A stretch of 44,302 bases of DNA from Cyanobium sp. C1_MAG_00004 (GCA_027486935.1 JAIXOF010000145.1:1-44302); one strand, 5' to 3'; shown: positions 9,547-17,499, numbered from the stretch's first letter. Made by a program: numbers and translations. Notes: generated by a model not told the origin, from the letters alone.

Positions 9547-10033
9547 GCCGCAGCCGATCGGCGTTGAGCGGGTCGGGGGCCAGTTCCCCGGCCAGCTCCC
9601 TGAACACCTGCTCGACCTCGTCGGGCACACGCACGTCAAAGACGCGCTCCATCAAGGCCTCGATCGAAAACAGGTGGGCGTTGATGTTCTCAAGGTCGGC
9701 CATGGCCTGCTGCAGGGCCTCGGCTTCGGCTGAGGCCGAACCTGCGCCTGGGCCTTGGGCGGCATCGCCGCTGGCAGGACCTGCAGCGGCCCCCGCAGGA
9801 GACGGGCCAGCAGCGGCCGGACCTGATCCGGCAGGGGTCGATCCGGATGGGCCGTCATCGCCGTGGCGGCGCTGCAGCTCCTCGAGGGCGCGGCCGGCCA
9901 TTGTGCGAAACGATTGCAGGGCAGCCCAGCTGAGCTCCTGCTGCTGACGCAGGGTGGGATTTTCGCGAATCAATCGGTCGTGTTCCCGATAGAAGCGCTG
10001 GCAGTCAGGGCATTGGCAGGGCTCTTCGGGCAC
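9497..10033 (-). CDS. Conserved cyanobacterial hypothetical protein with N-terminal Cys cluster
   Basis: 178 residues, no recognised domain. The N-terminus has a CQCPDCQRFYREH segment (three Cys within six residues plus His) that could bind a metal. The middle (about residues 55-100) is an Ala/Pro/Gly-rich low-complexity linker. The C-terminal third (LENINAHLFSIEALMERVFDV onward, split here by description only) looks helical and conserved. The start is GTG at 10033, preceded by AAGGGAG at good spacing. It follows the 10108-10428 gene on the same strand after 74 bp. The 3' end overlaps glgP antisense by 50 bp. No function can be assigned. Confidence 0.65.
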   Translation of the reverse strand: MPEEPCQCPDCQRFYREHDRLIRENPTLRQQQELSWAALQSFRTMAGRALEELQRRHGDDGPSGSTPAGSGPAAAGPSPAGAAAGPASGDAAQGPGAGSASAEAEALQQAMADLENINAHLFSIEALMERVFDVRVPDEVEQVFRELAGELAPDPLNADRLRLNRLLHQTPDLPPDRR

Positions 10034-10107
10034 CGCGCTCCCTTGCTGAATCAGTGATCATCATGACACCGCGTGGTGTTTGCGGTGGCAGATCGGCCCA
10101 GGCGCAC

Positions 10108-10428
10108 TCAGGCTGCCTGGACGTCCTCGTCGAGATCGCCACCGTGATCCGCACTGGCGGCAGGCAGGGGGATCTCAATCGTGGTCACGACGTTGATGAC
10201 GTCGCGCAGGCGCATGGCATCGGCAAACCAGCCCATGGCCTGTTCCACATCGCCGCGGCGTTCGGCGTCGCTGGCCTGCTCCTCGTGGGCTTCGGCCAAC
10301 AGGGCCAGCCAGCAGAGGCAACGGGCCTGCACCACCGACAGATCAAGCTCATCGGGCTGGCTGTCGGCGATGCGCTCACTTTCCTGCTGCACCAACAGGC
10401 GCAGGCGCAGGTCATGCAGCTGGGTCAT
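10108..10428 (-). CDS. Conserved hypothetical protein, helical
   Basis: 106 residues from the ATG at 10428; a longer frame from a TTG at 10446 exists but is less likely. The sequence is predicted helical, with an acidic C-terminus (DHGGDLDEDVQAA) and a pair of Cys in ARCLCWLALL. I do not recognise a named family, though the mix of charged and hydrophobic helices argues for a real small cytosolic protein. It sits between a CNNM/CorC gene upstream (10515-11843, same strand, 86 bp) and the Cys-cluster hypothetical downstream; co-transcription is possible. Function unknown. Confidence 0.6.
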   Translation of the reverse strand: MTQLHDLRLRLLVQQESERIADSQPDELDLSVVQARCLCWLALLAEAHEEQASDAERRGDVEQAMGWFADAMRLRDVINVVTTIEIPLPAASADHGGDLDEDVQAA

Positions 10429-10514
10429 CGCAGTTCGGCGACTCAATCCACGCTAGCCGCGGTGCCCCGCCAGGGAAAGCCACTAGATGTAGTGGTCGCT
10501 ACGGGATGGGCGAC

Positions 10515-11843
10515 TCAGGCGCCGGCTTCGGCCGACTCGTCGGTGGCCTTGGGCCGGCTGATCGGCGCAACCAGCAGCTTGTCGACCCGCTTGCCATCCA
10601 TGTCCAGCACCTCGAAGCGGTAGCCCTGCCACTCGAAATGGTCGGCCTCGCGGGGGATGCGCTCGAGCACGTGCATCACGAACCCGGCCAGGGTGTGATA
10701 ACGGCCCTCCTGATCGATGCCGAAGATGTCCTGGTCGATCAGCTCGGCAAAGGCGTCGAGATCGAGACCCCCATCCACCAGCAGCGATCCGTCCTCGCGG
10801 GTCACCACCAGGGGCCCGTCCTCGTCATCGACCGAGGGCAGATCGCCGACGATGCCCTCCATCAGGTCGTTGAGGGTGACCAGACCCTCGACCCCGCCGA
10901 ACTCGTCGGTGACCAGGGCGATGTGAATGCCGCTGCGCTTGAAGTGCTCGAGCACCGACAGGGCCCGGGTGCTCTCGGCCACGAACAGCGGTGGCTGCAG
11001 CAGCTCTTCGAGGTTGATCGACTGGCCGGTGATCTTGGCCGACAGCAAGTTGCGGACCCGCACCACCCCGAGGCAGTCATCCAGGCTGCCCCGGCCCACC
11101 GGAAAGCGGGAGTGGGTGCTCTCGAGTATCTCCTGCAGGCTCGTCTCCAGCGACTCCTCAAGATCGAGCCAGCAGATGTCGGTGCGGGGCGTCATCAGGG
11201 TCTTGATGGTGCGATCCCCCAGGCGCAGCACCCGCTGCACCATGTCGTGCTCGACCTCTTCGAACACGCCCGAATCAGCACCCTGGCGGATCATCGCCTT
11301 GATCTCGTCCTCGGTGATGTCCGGTTCGCTGCTGTTGGAGACCCCCAGCAGCTTCAACAGGGCTTCGGTCGAATGGCTGAGCAGATGGACGACGGGGCCG
11401 CTGGCCCGCGACAGCCAGCGCATGCTGGGGGCCATGGCGCAGGCCAGACGCTCAGGACTGGCCAGGGCCAGACGCTTGGGCACCAGCTCGCCGATGACCA
11501 CCGAGAGATAGGTGATCACGGCCACCACCAGGGCAAAGCTCAGCCCTTCGCTGTAAGGGGCCAGGCCAGGCAGGCGTTCCAGCAGCGAATCGAGCCGGCG
11601 GGCCACGGTCGCACCGCCGACCGCACCGCTGAGGATGCCGATCAGGGTGATGCCGATCTGCACCGTGGACAGAAACTGATTCGGCGACTCGGCCAGCCTC
11701 AGCGCCACCCGGGCTGAGCGGTCTCCCTTCTGGGAGAGTTGTTCCAGGCGATGACGGCGTGCCGAAATGATCGCGATTTCAGCGCCCGAGAACAGACCGT
11801 TGGCCACGATCAACAGCAGGATGATCAGGATGTCCTGCGCCAA
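10515..11843 (-). CDS. CNNM/CorC (HlyC) family membrane protein with CBS pair
   Basis: 442 residues in the classic order: an N-terminal DUF21 transmembrane domain (about 1-190, with ILIILLLIVANGLFSGAEIA at the start), two CBS domains (about 205-330, including LMTPRTDICWLDLEES and GVVRVRNLLS), and a C-terminal CorC_HlyC domain (about 345-430). The family includes Mg2+/Co2+ efflux or tolerance proteins; the hemolysin label in databases is historical. Start choice is unusual: TTG at 11843 is the only start codon in frame, with no ATG or GTG upstream. Located in the plasma membrane by inference. Transported ion not determined. Confidence 0.88.
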   Translation of the reverse strand: MAQDILIILLLIVANGLFSGAEIAIISARRHRLEQLSQKGDRSARVALRLAESPNQFLSTVQIGITLIGILSGAVGGATVARRLDSLLERLPGLAPYSEGLSFALVVAVITYLSVVIGELVPKRLALASPERLACAMAPSMRWLSRASGPVVHLLSHSTEALLKLLGVSNSSEPDITEDEIKAMIRQGADSGVFEEVEHDMVQRVLRLGDRTIKTLMTPRTDICWLDLEESLETSLQEILESTHSRFPVGRGSLDDCLGVVRVRNLLSAKITGQSINLEELLQPPLFVAESTRALSVLEHFKRSGIHIALVTDEFGGVEGLVTLNDLMEGIVGDLPSVDDEDGPLVVTREDGSLLVDGGLDLDAFAELIDQDIFGIDQEGRYHTLAGFVMHVLERIPREADHFEWQGYRFEVLDMDGKRVDKLLVAPISRPKATDESAEAGA

Positions 11844-11910
11844 GAAGGGGATCGGCCCGTAAGAGTCCCCCCAAAATAAGACTGTTTGCCAACCAGGGCT
11901 CCCGCCGCGG

Positions 11911-12195
11911 TCAGGCAGCCTCGGGTGCCCAGCCGTTCTGGCGCACCATGTCGTCGGTCCAGCCCTGACAGCGGCTGGTCAGATGCTCGCCGTGGGTGAT
12001 CAAACCCTGATGCAGATGGCAGGTGAGCAACGGGATGCCGCTGGCCCCGGCGTGATGGCGGAACCAGTGACAGGTCATGCAGACCTTGGGGCTGCGGGTC
12101 CGCAGCAGCACCGCCTGATCCAGGTAGGGCCAAGCATCGACCGCGGGGCCAGGGGCGCCGCCCTGAACCAGGACGTCAGACAAAAAACCAGCCAT
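11911..12195 (-). CDS. Small Cys/His-rich conserved protein, predicted LexA-controlled
   Basis: 94 residues from ATG 12195; the open frame extends upstream to 12321 but the promoter-like sequence and LexA box lie there, so the shorter start is chosen. Four cysteines (C39, C42, C59, C76) are arranged CxxC-x16-C-x16-C with many histidines (43, 47, 48, 60, 62, 68, 71), suggesting a zinc or iron-sulfur site. I remember similar sequences (CMTCHWF, LTCHLHQGLI, GEHLTSRCQGW) as conserved, unnamed proteins in picocyanobacteria. The gene ends 67 bp before the CNNM/CorC start on the same strand. Function is unknown; the LexA box hints at a role in the DNA-damage response. Confidence 0.65.
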   Translation of the reverse strand: MAGFLSDVLVQGGAPGPAVDAWPYLDQAVLLRTRSPKVCMTCHWFRHHAGASGIPLLTCHLHQGLITHGEHLTSRCQGWTDDMVRQNGWAPEAA

Positions 12196-12210
12196 GAACC
12201 GATCAAGTGC

Positions 12211-12247
12211 GTACACCTGTACTAGCACTGATCGGCCCTTTTGTCGG
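12211..12247 (-). promoter_or_regulatory. Predicted promoter overlapped by a LexA (SOS) box
   Basis: On the minus strand AGTACAGGTGTAC (12211-12223) followed by G fits the cyanobacterial LexA consensus RGTACNNNDGTWCB in every position. It overlaps a candidate -10 TAGTAC (12219-12224), which lies 17 bp from a candidate -35 CCGACA (12242-12247). The box is 15 bp upstream of the small Cys-rich gene start (12195). I found no second GTAC-N4-GTWC match when scanning the window. The box match is direct; the promoter hexamers are weak; repression by LexA is inferred. Confidence 0.6.
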
Positions 12248-12827
12248 GCGCTTTCGGCCGATCTGCAGCAGATGCGGCGTCGAGGGGTCCAGCCGGCCCC
12301 CTGCGCAGTGATGACATGCAATCAGTGCCCAGAGAACCATGGCCATCTCTGGCATGGACCAATGGCCTCCTCCCCTAGCAAGCCCCGTTTGCGCCCGCAG
12401 TGACCAGGCGTCGTCACGACCCCCTTCAGCCCGGCTTCAGGCCCGCTTCAGGCCTGTGCAGCCCCGCTTCAGACCTGAGTTGATCGCGAAGCGCGTCCTT
12501 CTACATCGCCATTTCAATCGGATCTGCTTCGCCATCAGTGTCAGCGGATTTCGGCCCTGCCGCTCACCCCAGACCCAGACCCAGGCCCTGGCGTGTGGCT
12601 CTTGGCCGGAAACCTGCCTTGGGGCGCGTGATCAGCCTGCCCCTCCTGTTCTTCTAGCTGCTGTTCCTGCTGGTGGTTGGGGCTCGGGGGGTTCGGATCC
12701 GGATCCGTGGACCCTTGATCACCAAGACGACCCTGCAGCACCCATCACAGGGCAGCTCTCCATCGCGACCCTGATTGGAATGATTCTCGGGCGCGTCCAC
12801 AAACGGCTTATTTGGGGACAAGGGTGA
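12248..12827. other. Gene-poor intergenic stretch with short direct repeats
   Basis: About 580 bp without a convincing gene. A cluster of four short direct repeats ending in CTTCAG lies at 12424-12473, three of them sharing GCTTCAG. A doubled GGATCC occurs near 12697-12708, and a CAGACCC pair near 12572-12585. An open frame on the plus strand (12339-12827) has no recognisable protein character. Nothing else interpretable was seen. Confidence 0.5.
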
Positions 12828-13253
12828 TCAGGAACCCCGCAAAGAAGCAAGATATCTGCCGTTGAATCCCCTTGACCAATAGATGGCAATGGGAAGCAGA
12901 ATCGCTTCATGGATGATCATTGAGCGCACAAAGTCAGCAATCGCGGCGTCACTGGTTCCGAAAAGGGTCAGCACACTCAGCAAACCCCTCGCCCCCGCGG
13001 CCCAGAGCAACACACGAAGCCATGTCAAGGCCCGCAATGACTTCTGCTTCACAACGCCAAACATGGCAGCAATGGTGGCAACGGCAATCACCAGTCCAAC
13101 AGCGGTGGACAGAAGGTGCAGGCCATAGCCCCGCCCCAGCAACGCCGCCAGCCCCGATCCCAGCACGGCCAACGAGAAGGCCTGATGCACGTAGACAACT
13201 CTCGTCAGGAGATTAAATCCACGGGGCTTTGCCTGATTGGCGCCGCTGCTCAT
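12828..13253 (-). CDS. Orphan small integral membrane protein
   Basis: 141 residues from the ATG at 13253 (a TTG two codons earlier is less likely). Four hydrophobic stretches are visible, at roughly residues 20-42, 44-66, 75-97 and 110-128, so it is probably a four-helix membrane protein. No family recognised. Base composition is clearly different from its neighbours: 60-base blocks counted by hand inside and beside it (12841-12900, 12901-12960, 13021-13080) run about 45-53% G+C, whereas the surrounding genome is well above 60%. That, plus its position in the gene-poor pocket next to tRNA-Arg, suggests recent acquisition. Function unknown. Confidence 0.6.
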   Translation of the reverse strand: MSSGANQAKPRGFNLLTRVVYVHQAFSLAVLGSGLAALLGRGYGLHLLSTAVGLVIAVATIAAMFGVVKQKSLRALTWLRVLLWAAGARGLLSVLTLFGTSDAAIADFVRSMIIHEAILLPIAIYWSRGFNGRYLASLRGS

Positions 13254-13493
13254 GACCAAAACTATTTAATGCCAAATATTAACAACAGCCCGCTGACATT
13301 GGCCCCAGTGCCAACCACGGATACGGGGCTCTCGATCCGGCCAGGCTCCCCACGGCCGCGCCGGCCCCGCCCATCTGCTCGTCAGGGTCGGACTCGAGCT
13401 TGAGGGCGCTGGCCCATTGACAGAACTCCCCGCAAAACCCGGTGAGCATGTCGCTGGCGGTCAAGCCTCATCTTTGCAGTCTGCCACTGATCC

Positions 13494-13705
13494 CTACGCA
13501 GGGGGTACTTCGTTGAGCTTCAACAGGGCGTTGTGCACCAGATCGCGAGGAAAGTGCTTTTGCCTTGAAGTTGGCCCAACGGCCCCAGATCTTCCTCGTA
13601 GGGCCTCAGCGAGACCGGCTTATCTGCGATCGGTTTCGTAGTCGGGGGCAGCCCTTTTCGTGCTGGCACCGTTGCGCGAGTGAACTGCGTGTCCTCGCTG
13701 GGCAT
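13494..13705 (-). pseudogene. Broken ribbon-helix-helix-like small protein gene (frameshifted remnant)
   Basis: Reading from ATG 13705, one frame gives KPVSLRPYEEDL, the next gives WGRWANFKAK, and the third gives HFPRDLVHNALLKLNEVPPA before TAG at 13494. Joined across two single-base shifts these make one sensible polypeptide with the beta-strand/helix/helix pattern of CopG/RHH DNA-binding or antitoxin proteins. In the original frame the protein instead ends early in ...TFLAIWCTTPC. The simplest reading is a decayed gene with two indels. Sequencing error is an alternative explanation. The RHH assignment rests on pattern recognition only. Confidence 0.4.
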
Positions 13706-13825
13706 GTCGGTCAGTGGCAACTGACGCCGCTGGCGGGGCTGCGCCATGAATGGCCTTGCCTGAAGCCAATTACCGTCTTGCCCAGGTCAACGCGGGGAAC
13801 CAGCGACCACGCCTGGGGATTTGGG

Positions 13826-13843
13826 GTGACCAAACGTGGTCAC
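13826..13843. other. Perfect hairpin downstream of tRNA-Arg
   Basis: GTGACCA-AACG-TGGTCAC, a 7-bp perfect stem with a 4-nt loop, about 29 bp beyond the tRNA 3' end. It has no U-run on the minus strand, so it is not a canonical terminator; it could be a weak terminator or an operator. Confidence 0.4.
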
Positions 13844-13871
13844 TAACCCTGAAACCCCTTGCGGCAACTGA

Positions 13872-13945
<74 letters not shown>

Positions 13946-13972
13946 CGGGCAGCGCAGCGGCTGCTCGCCCCA

Positions 13973-14001
13973 TTATGTGGCGCAGGGGACTTGCCTAAAG
14001 T
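13973..14001 (+). promoter_or_regulatory. Candidate rnpB promoter
   Basis: A -10-like TAAAGT (13996-14001) with a weak -35-like TTATGT (13973-13978) at 17 bp spacing would place transcription start near 14008, which is exactly where the RNase P P1 helix begins (14009). The hexamers are weak; the positional fit is the main support. Confidence 0.35.
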
Positions 14002-14007
14002 CATGCC

Positions 14008-14433
14008 TGAAAGCAGGCGAGGTGATCGCGACCGGGTAACGCCCAGGCCTTCGGGCCGGTGGAACGGACCGGTTGAGGAAAGTCCGGGCTCCCCAATGGC
14101 CAGGCTTGCTGGGTAACGCCCAGTGCGGGTGACCGTGAGGAGAGTGCCACAGAAACACACCGCCGATGGCCGGGCCGGGGGCAACCCCGCCCGCGCACAG
14201 GTAAGGGTGCAAGGGTGCGGTAAGAGCGCACCAGCAGCATCGAGAGGTGCTGGCTCGGTAAACCCCGGCCGGGAGCAAGGCCCAGGGACAAGGGTTGGCC
14301 ATGACACCCGTCCCGCCAACAGCGCGCCGCTCGAGGCCGCCGGTAACGGCGGTCCCAGACAGATGATCGCCCCCCCAGTCCGGCTGCCGCCGGAGTCTGG
14401 GAGAACAGAACCCGGCTTACGTCCTGCTTTCAC
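14008..14433 (+). ncRNA. rnpB: RNase P RNA (bacterial type A)
   Basis: Catalytic RNA that cleaves tRNA 5' leaders. Seen: helix P1 formed by GAAAGCAGG (14009-14017) and CCTGCTTTC (14423-14431); the universally conserved GAGGAAAGTCCGGGC (14075-14089); the downstream AGACAGATGATC from 14357; and ACAGAACCCGGCTTA (14405-14419), the conserved region just before P1 closes. Total length of about 425 nt fits cyanobacteria. The 3' end is approximate by a few bases. The rnc start codon comes 7 nt after P1. Confidence 0.95.
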
Positions 14434-14437
14434 CCCC

Positions 14438-15202
14438 ATGACGTCCCTGCCGCAGCACCAGCTGAGCCCACAGCGCCGGCAGCAACTGCTGGCCTTTCTC
14501 GACAGCCTGGGGCTGGACGCGCGGGCTGCCGATGGCCCCGGCCCCGAAGGTCTGGGGCCGATTGACGAGGCCCTCAGCCACAGCTCGGCGGGGCTGGCGT
14601 TCAACCACGAACGGCTGGAATTTCTGGGTGATGCGGTGCTGCGGCTGGCGGCGTCCGAGTTTCTGCGCCGCGAACAACCCCAGCTGCCGGTCGGGCGGCA
14701 TGCGGCGCTGCGGGCCCAGCTGGTCAGCGACCGCTGGTTGGCCGACGTCGCGGACCGCTGCGGGCTGGCGCAGGTGTGGCGGCTCGGGGCCATGGCCACA
14801 GGCGACGCCGCCGGGCGGGCGACGGTGCTGGCCGAAACGGCCGAAGCCCTGATCGGTGCCCTGTATCTGGCCTGGGGCGGACCCGACGGCGGCCTGGCGC
14901 CGGTGCACCGCTGGCTCACCCCCCATTGGCGCACCAGCCTGGCCCTGTACCTGGCCGACCCCGACCGGGACAACTGGAAGTCGGCCCTGCAGGAATGGAG
15001 CCAGGGTCTGGGGCTAGGGCTGCCCAGCTACGACTGCCGCGAAATCAGCCAGGTGCACGCCGACCCCAGGCGCTTTCACTGCCGCGTCAGCAGCGGCGGC
15101 CGCAGTGGCGAGGGCTGGGGGCGCTCACGCCGCGATGCTGAGCAGCAGGCCGCACGCGCCCTGCTGGCGACAATCCGCGCTGGCAACGGTTCGCCGCCGT
15201 GA
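14438..15202 (+). CDS. rnc: Ribonuclease III
   Basis: 254 residues. It cleaves double-stranded RNA in rRNA and mRNA processing. The RNase III signature HERLEFLGDAVL is at about residues 58-69, followed by the catalytic helix region with ETAEALIGALYLA (D/E residues of the metal site), and a C-terminal dsRNA-binding domain (about 178-250, starting DNWKSALQEWSQ). ATG 14438 is chosen because the family N-terminus begins here; the open frame upstream is rnpB. There is no Shine-Dalgarno sequence: the start follows the pyrimidine-rich 3' strand of rnpB P1. It is convergent with ndhS, 26 bp apart. Confidence 0.93.
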   Translation: MTSLPQHQLSPQRRQQLLAFLDSLGLDARAADGPGPEGLGPIDEALSHSSAGLAFNHERLEFLGDAVLRLAASEFLRREQPQLPVGRHAALRAQLVSDRWLADVADRCGLAQVWRLGAMATGDAAGRATVLAETAEALIGALYLAWGGPDGGLAPVHRWLTPHWRTSLALYLADPDRDNWKSALQEWSQGLGLGLPSYDCREISQVHADPRRFHCRVSSGGRSGEGWGRSRRDAEQQAARALLATIRAGNGSPP

Positions 15203-15228
15203 ATCGGCCGCTGCTGGTTACCCCAGGG

Positions 15229-15426
15229 TCAGACCTGCTCGAGCCGCTTGAGGGGCATGGTGATCAGCTTGTCCCAGTTACCACCTTCGAACAGCACGGC
15301 GGCCCTGGCGCCGCTGATGCGCTGCACGAAGCCCTTGTAGCCGTTGTAGATCGAGGTGCCGTCACGGACCACGACGGTCGAGCCCGGCAGGATCGGCAGA
15401 TCGGCCATGGACGTGCGCTGCTGCAT
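15229..15426 (-). CDS. ndhS: NAD(P)H-quinone oxidoreductase subunit S (NdhS)
   Basis: 65-66 residues from ATG 15426 (MQQRTSMADLP); ATG 15408 is an equally possible start. The core PGSTVVVRDGTSIYNGYKG and AAVLFEGGNWDKLITMPL match the SH3-like fold of NdhS (CRR31 in plants), which forms part of the ferredoxin-binding site of photosynthetic NDH-1 in the thylakoid membrane. It therefore supports cyclic electron flow and respiration. It is divergent from rimM (23 bp between starts) and convergent with rnc. Confidence 0.85.
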   Translation of the reverse strand: MQQRTSMADLPILPGSTVVVRDGTSIYNGYKGFVQRISGARAAVLFEGGNWDKLITMPLKRLEQV

Positions 15427-15449
15427 TGTTGATCTGATTATCGAGGGCC

Positions 15450-16016
15450 ATGGCCGCAGCTGACGAACGTCCCGCCGACGCATTCATGGTGGTGGGCAGG
15501 GTGGTGGCCCCGCAGGGTCTGCAGGGGGAGCTGCGGGTGCTGCCGCTGAGCGACTTTCCCGAGCGGTTCACCCGCCCCGGGCCCCGCTGGCTGCAACGCA
15601 GCGGCGGACCGGTGCAGCCGGTGCAGCTGACCAGCGGCCGCCAGCTGCCGGGCAAGGAGCTGTTTGTGGTGCGCTTCGAGGGCGTCAATGACCGCAACGG
15701 CTCCGAGGCGCTGGTGGGTCATGAACTGCTGGTGGCGGCCGATGATCGCCCGAAGCTGGCGCCGGGTGAATTTCACCTGCTCGACCTGGTGGGCCTCGAG
15801 GTGCGGCTGCTGGCCGACGGCAGCCCGATCGGCCGGGTCAGCGACCTGCTGCATGCCGGCAACGACCTGCTCGAGGTGGAACTGACCCCGGGGGCAGGGG
15901 ACGCGGCGAACAGCCGCCGGATCCTGATCCCCTTTGTCGAGGCGATCGTGCCGGCCGTGCAGCTGCAGGAAGGCTGGATCGGCATCACCCCCCCGCCGGG
16001 CCTGCTCGAGCTGTGA
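15450..16016 (+). CDS. rimM: Ribosome maturation factor RimM
   Basis: 188 residues. It acts in 30S subunit maturation, binding ribosomal protein S19 near the 3' domain of 16S rRNA. The N-terminal RimM domain begins with [17 protein letters not shown] (about 14-30), and a PRC-barrel-like C-terminal domain follows, including [11 protein letters not shown] and the ending [16 protein letters not shown] 15450 is the first start after the divergent ndhS leader. manC follows after 34 bp on the same strand and may be co-transcribed. No anomalies. Confidence 0.93.
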   Translation: MAAADERPADAFMVVGRVVAPQGLQGELRVLPLSDFPERFTRPGPRWLQRSGGPVQPVQLTSGRQLPGKELFVVRFEGVNDRNGSEALVGHELLVAADDRPKLAPGEFHLLDLVGLEVRLLADGSPIGRVSDLLHAGNDLLEVELTPGAGDAANSRRILIPFVEAIVPAVQLQEGWIGITPPPGLLEL

Positions 16017-16050
16017 GGGTGGCTTTGAATAGGTGCACTGCAGCCACCCG

Positions 16051-17499
16051 ATGAGCCCCCGTCCCCTGGTCCCGGTGATCCTGTGCGGCGGCACGGGCAC
16101 CCGGCTGTGGCCCCTGTCCCGCGCCACCTACCCCAAGCAGTACTGGGCTCTTGCCGGCGATGGCGACGAGACCCTGCTGCAACAGACCCAGCAGCGGCTG
16201 CAGGGCCTGGATGGCCTGGGGGCACCGCTGCTGATCTGCAACGAGGAGCACCGCTTCATCGTGGCCGAGCAGATGCGCCAGATCGGTGTGGAGCCGGCCG
16301 GGATCCTGCTGGAACCGATGGGCCGCAACACCGCGCCGGCCGTGGCGATCGCGGCCCTGCAGGCCACGGCCCATGGCGAGGACCCGCTGCTGCTGGTGCT
16401 GGCCGCCGACCACGTGATCGCCGATGCCGCCCGGTTCCGCGCCACCGTGGACGCCGGCATGGCCGCCGCCGAGGCCGATCAACTCGTGACCTTCGGCATC
16501 GTGCCGACCGCCCCGGAGACCGGTTACGGCTACATCGAGGCGGCCGAGCCGCTGGCGAGTGCACCGGTGCCGATCGCCCGCTTCGTTGAGAAGCCCGACC
16601 GGCCCACCGCTGAGCGCTTTCTTACCAGCGGCCGCTTCACCTGGAACAGCGGCATGTTCCTGTTCAAGGCCAGCGCCATCCTGGCCGAACTGGACCGCCA
16701 TGCGCCCGAGGTGCTGCGGGCCTGCCGGCTGGCCCTGGAACACGACAGCGCCGATCTGGCCTTTTTGCGGCTCGAGCGCGAGGCTTTTGCCGGCTGCCCC
16801 AACGTCGCCATCGACGTGGCGGTGATGGAGAAGACCGACCGCGGTGCCGTGCTGCCGCTCGAAGCCGGCTGGAGCGATGTGGGCAGCTGGAGCGCCCTGT
16901 GGGACACGGCCGAGCGCGACGGCGACGGCAACGTGCTGCGGGGTCGGGTGATCAGCCAGGACAGCCGCAACTGCTACCTGCGCAGCGAGCACCGGCTGGT
17001 GGTGGGACTGGGGGTCGACGATCTGGTGGTGGTCGAAACCGATGACGTGGTGTTGGTTGCCCATCGCGACCGCGCCCAGGAAGTCAAGGCGATCGTCGGC
17101 CAGCTCGAATCGGCCGGAGCCTCCGAAAGCAAGGCCCATCGCCGCATCTACCGGCCCTGGGGTCACTACGACGGCGTCACCGAGGGTGAGCGCTGGCAGG
17201 TCAAGAAGATCAGCGTCAACCCCGGCGCCTCCCTGTCGCTGCAGATGCACCATCACCGCGCCGAGCACTGGATCGTGGTGCGCGGCACCGCCATGGTCGA
17301 AAAGGACGGACGCCAGGAGCTGGTCGGCGAAAACCAGAGCACCTACATCCCCCTGGGCTGCCGCCACCGCCTCTCGAACCCCGGCCAGATCCCGGTCGAG
17401 CTGATCGAAGTGCAGAGCGGCCCCTACCTGGGCGAAGACGACATCGTGCGGTTTGAGGACCGCTATGGACGGAGTGATGCCACCCCTGTGGGGGTCTGA
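16051..17499 (+). CDS. manC: Mannose-1-phosphate guanylyltransferase / mannose-6-phosphate isomerase
   Basis: 482 residues from ATG 16051 (GTG 16033 is possible but adds six atypical residues). A bifunctional enzyme making GDP-mannose for surface polysaccharides. The N-terminal nucleotidyltransferase shows LCGGTGTRLWPLSR, then FVEKPDRPT and NSGMFLF; the C-terminal cupin (type II phosphomannose isomerase, from about residue 365) shows YRPWGHYDGV, the metal-binding HHHRAEHW and PLGCRHRL. The stop codon is embedded in the left arm of a long palindrome (17496-17566). It is convergent with glmS. Confidence 0.93.
   Translation: MSPRPLVPVILCGGTGTRLWPLSRATYPKQYWALAGDGDETLLQQTQQRLQGLDGLGAPLLICNEEHRFIVAEQMRQIGVEPAGILLEPMGRNTAPAVAIAALQATAHGEDPLLLVLAADHVIADAARFRATVDAGMAAAEADQLVTFGIVPTAPETGYGYIEAAEPLASAPVPIARFVEKPDRPTAERFLTSGRFTWNSGMFLFKASAILAELDRHAPEVLRACRLALEHDSADLAFLRLEREAFAGCPNVAIDVAVMEKTDRGAVLPLEAGWSDVGSWSALWDTAERDGDGNVLRGRVISQDSRNCYLRSEHRLVVGLGVDDLVVVETDDVVLVAHRDRAQEVKAIVGQLESAGASESKAHRRIYRPWGHYDGVTEGERWQVKKISVNPGASLSLQMHHHRAEHWIVVRGTAMVEKDGRQELVGENQSTYIPLGCRHRLSNPGQIPVELIEVQSGPYLGEDDIVRFEDRYGRSDATPVGV

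Larger units (their letters stand above)
13254..13871. other. Lower-GC intergenic pocket on the 3' side of tRNA-Arg
   Basis: About 620 bp that hold the broken RHH-like gene (13494-13705) and no intact gene I can support. The AT-rich patch 13258-13285 is unlike the rest of the window. The pocket abuts the 3' end of the minus-strand tRNA-Arg gene, the classical side for integration of mobile DNA, but I found no convincing duplicated tRNA 3' end and no integrase. Confidence 0.45.

Noticed and set aside
12339-12827. Plus-strand open frame of 162 codons in the gene-poor stretch
   Set aside because: Its translation is compositionally odd (Pro/Arg/Ser rich, no domain or membrane pattern), it runs through the short CTTCAG repeats, and there is no ribosome-binding site.
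13384-13400. Possible duplicated tRNA-Arg 3' end (attachment site) in the pocket
   Set aside because: Only about 8 bases (GGACTCGA) are shared with the tRNA T-arm region, which is not more than chance.
13279-13464. Minus-strand 61-codon open frame beginning MTASDMLTGFCGEF
   Set aside because: The first 30 residues look protein-like and could be a remnant, but the rest is low-complexity and no family is recognised; not enough to call a gene.
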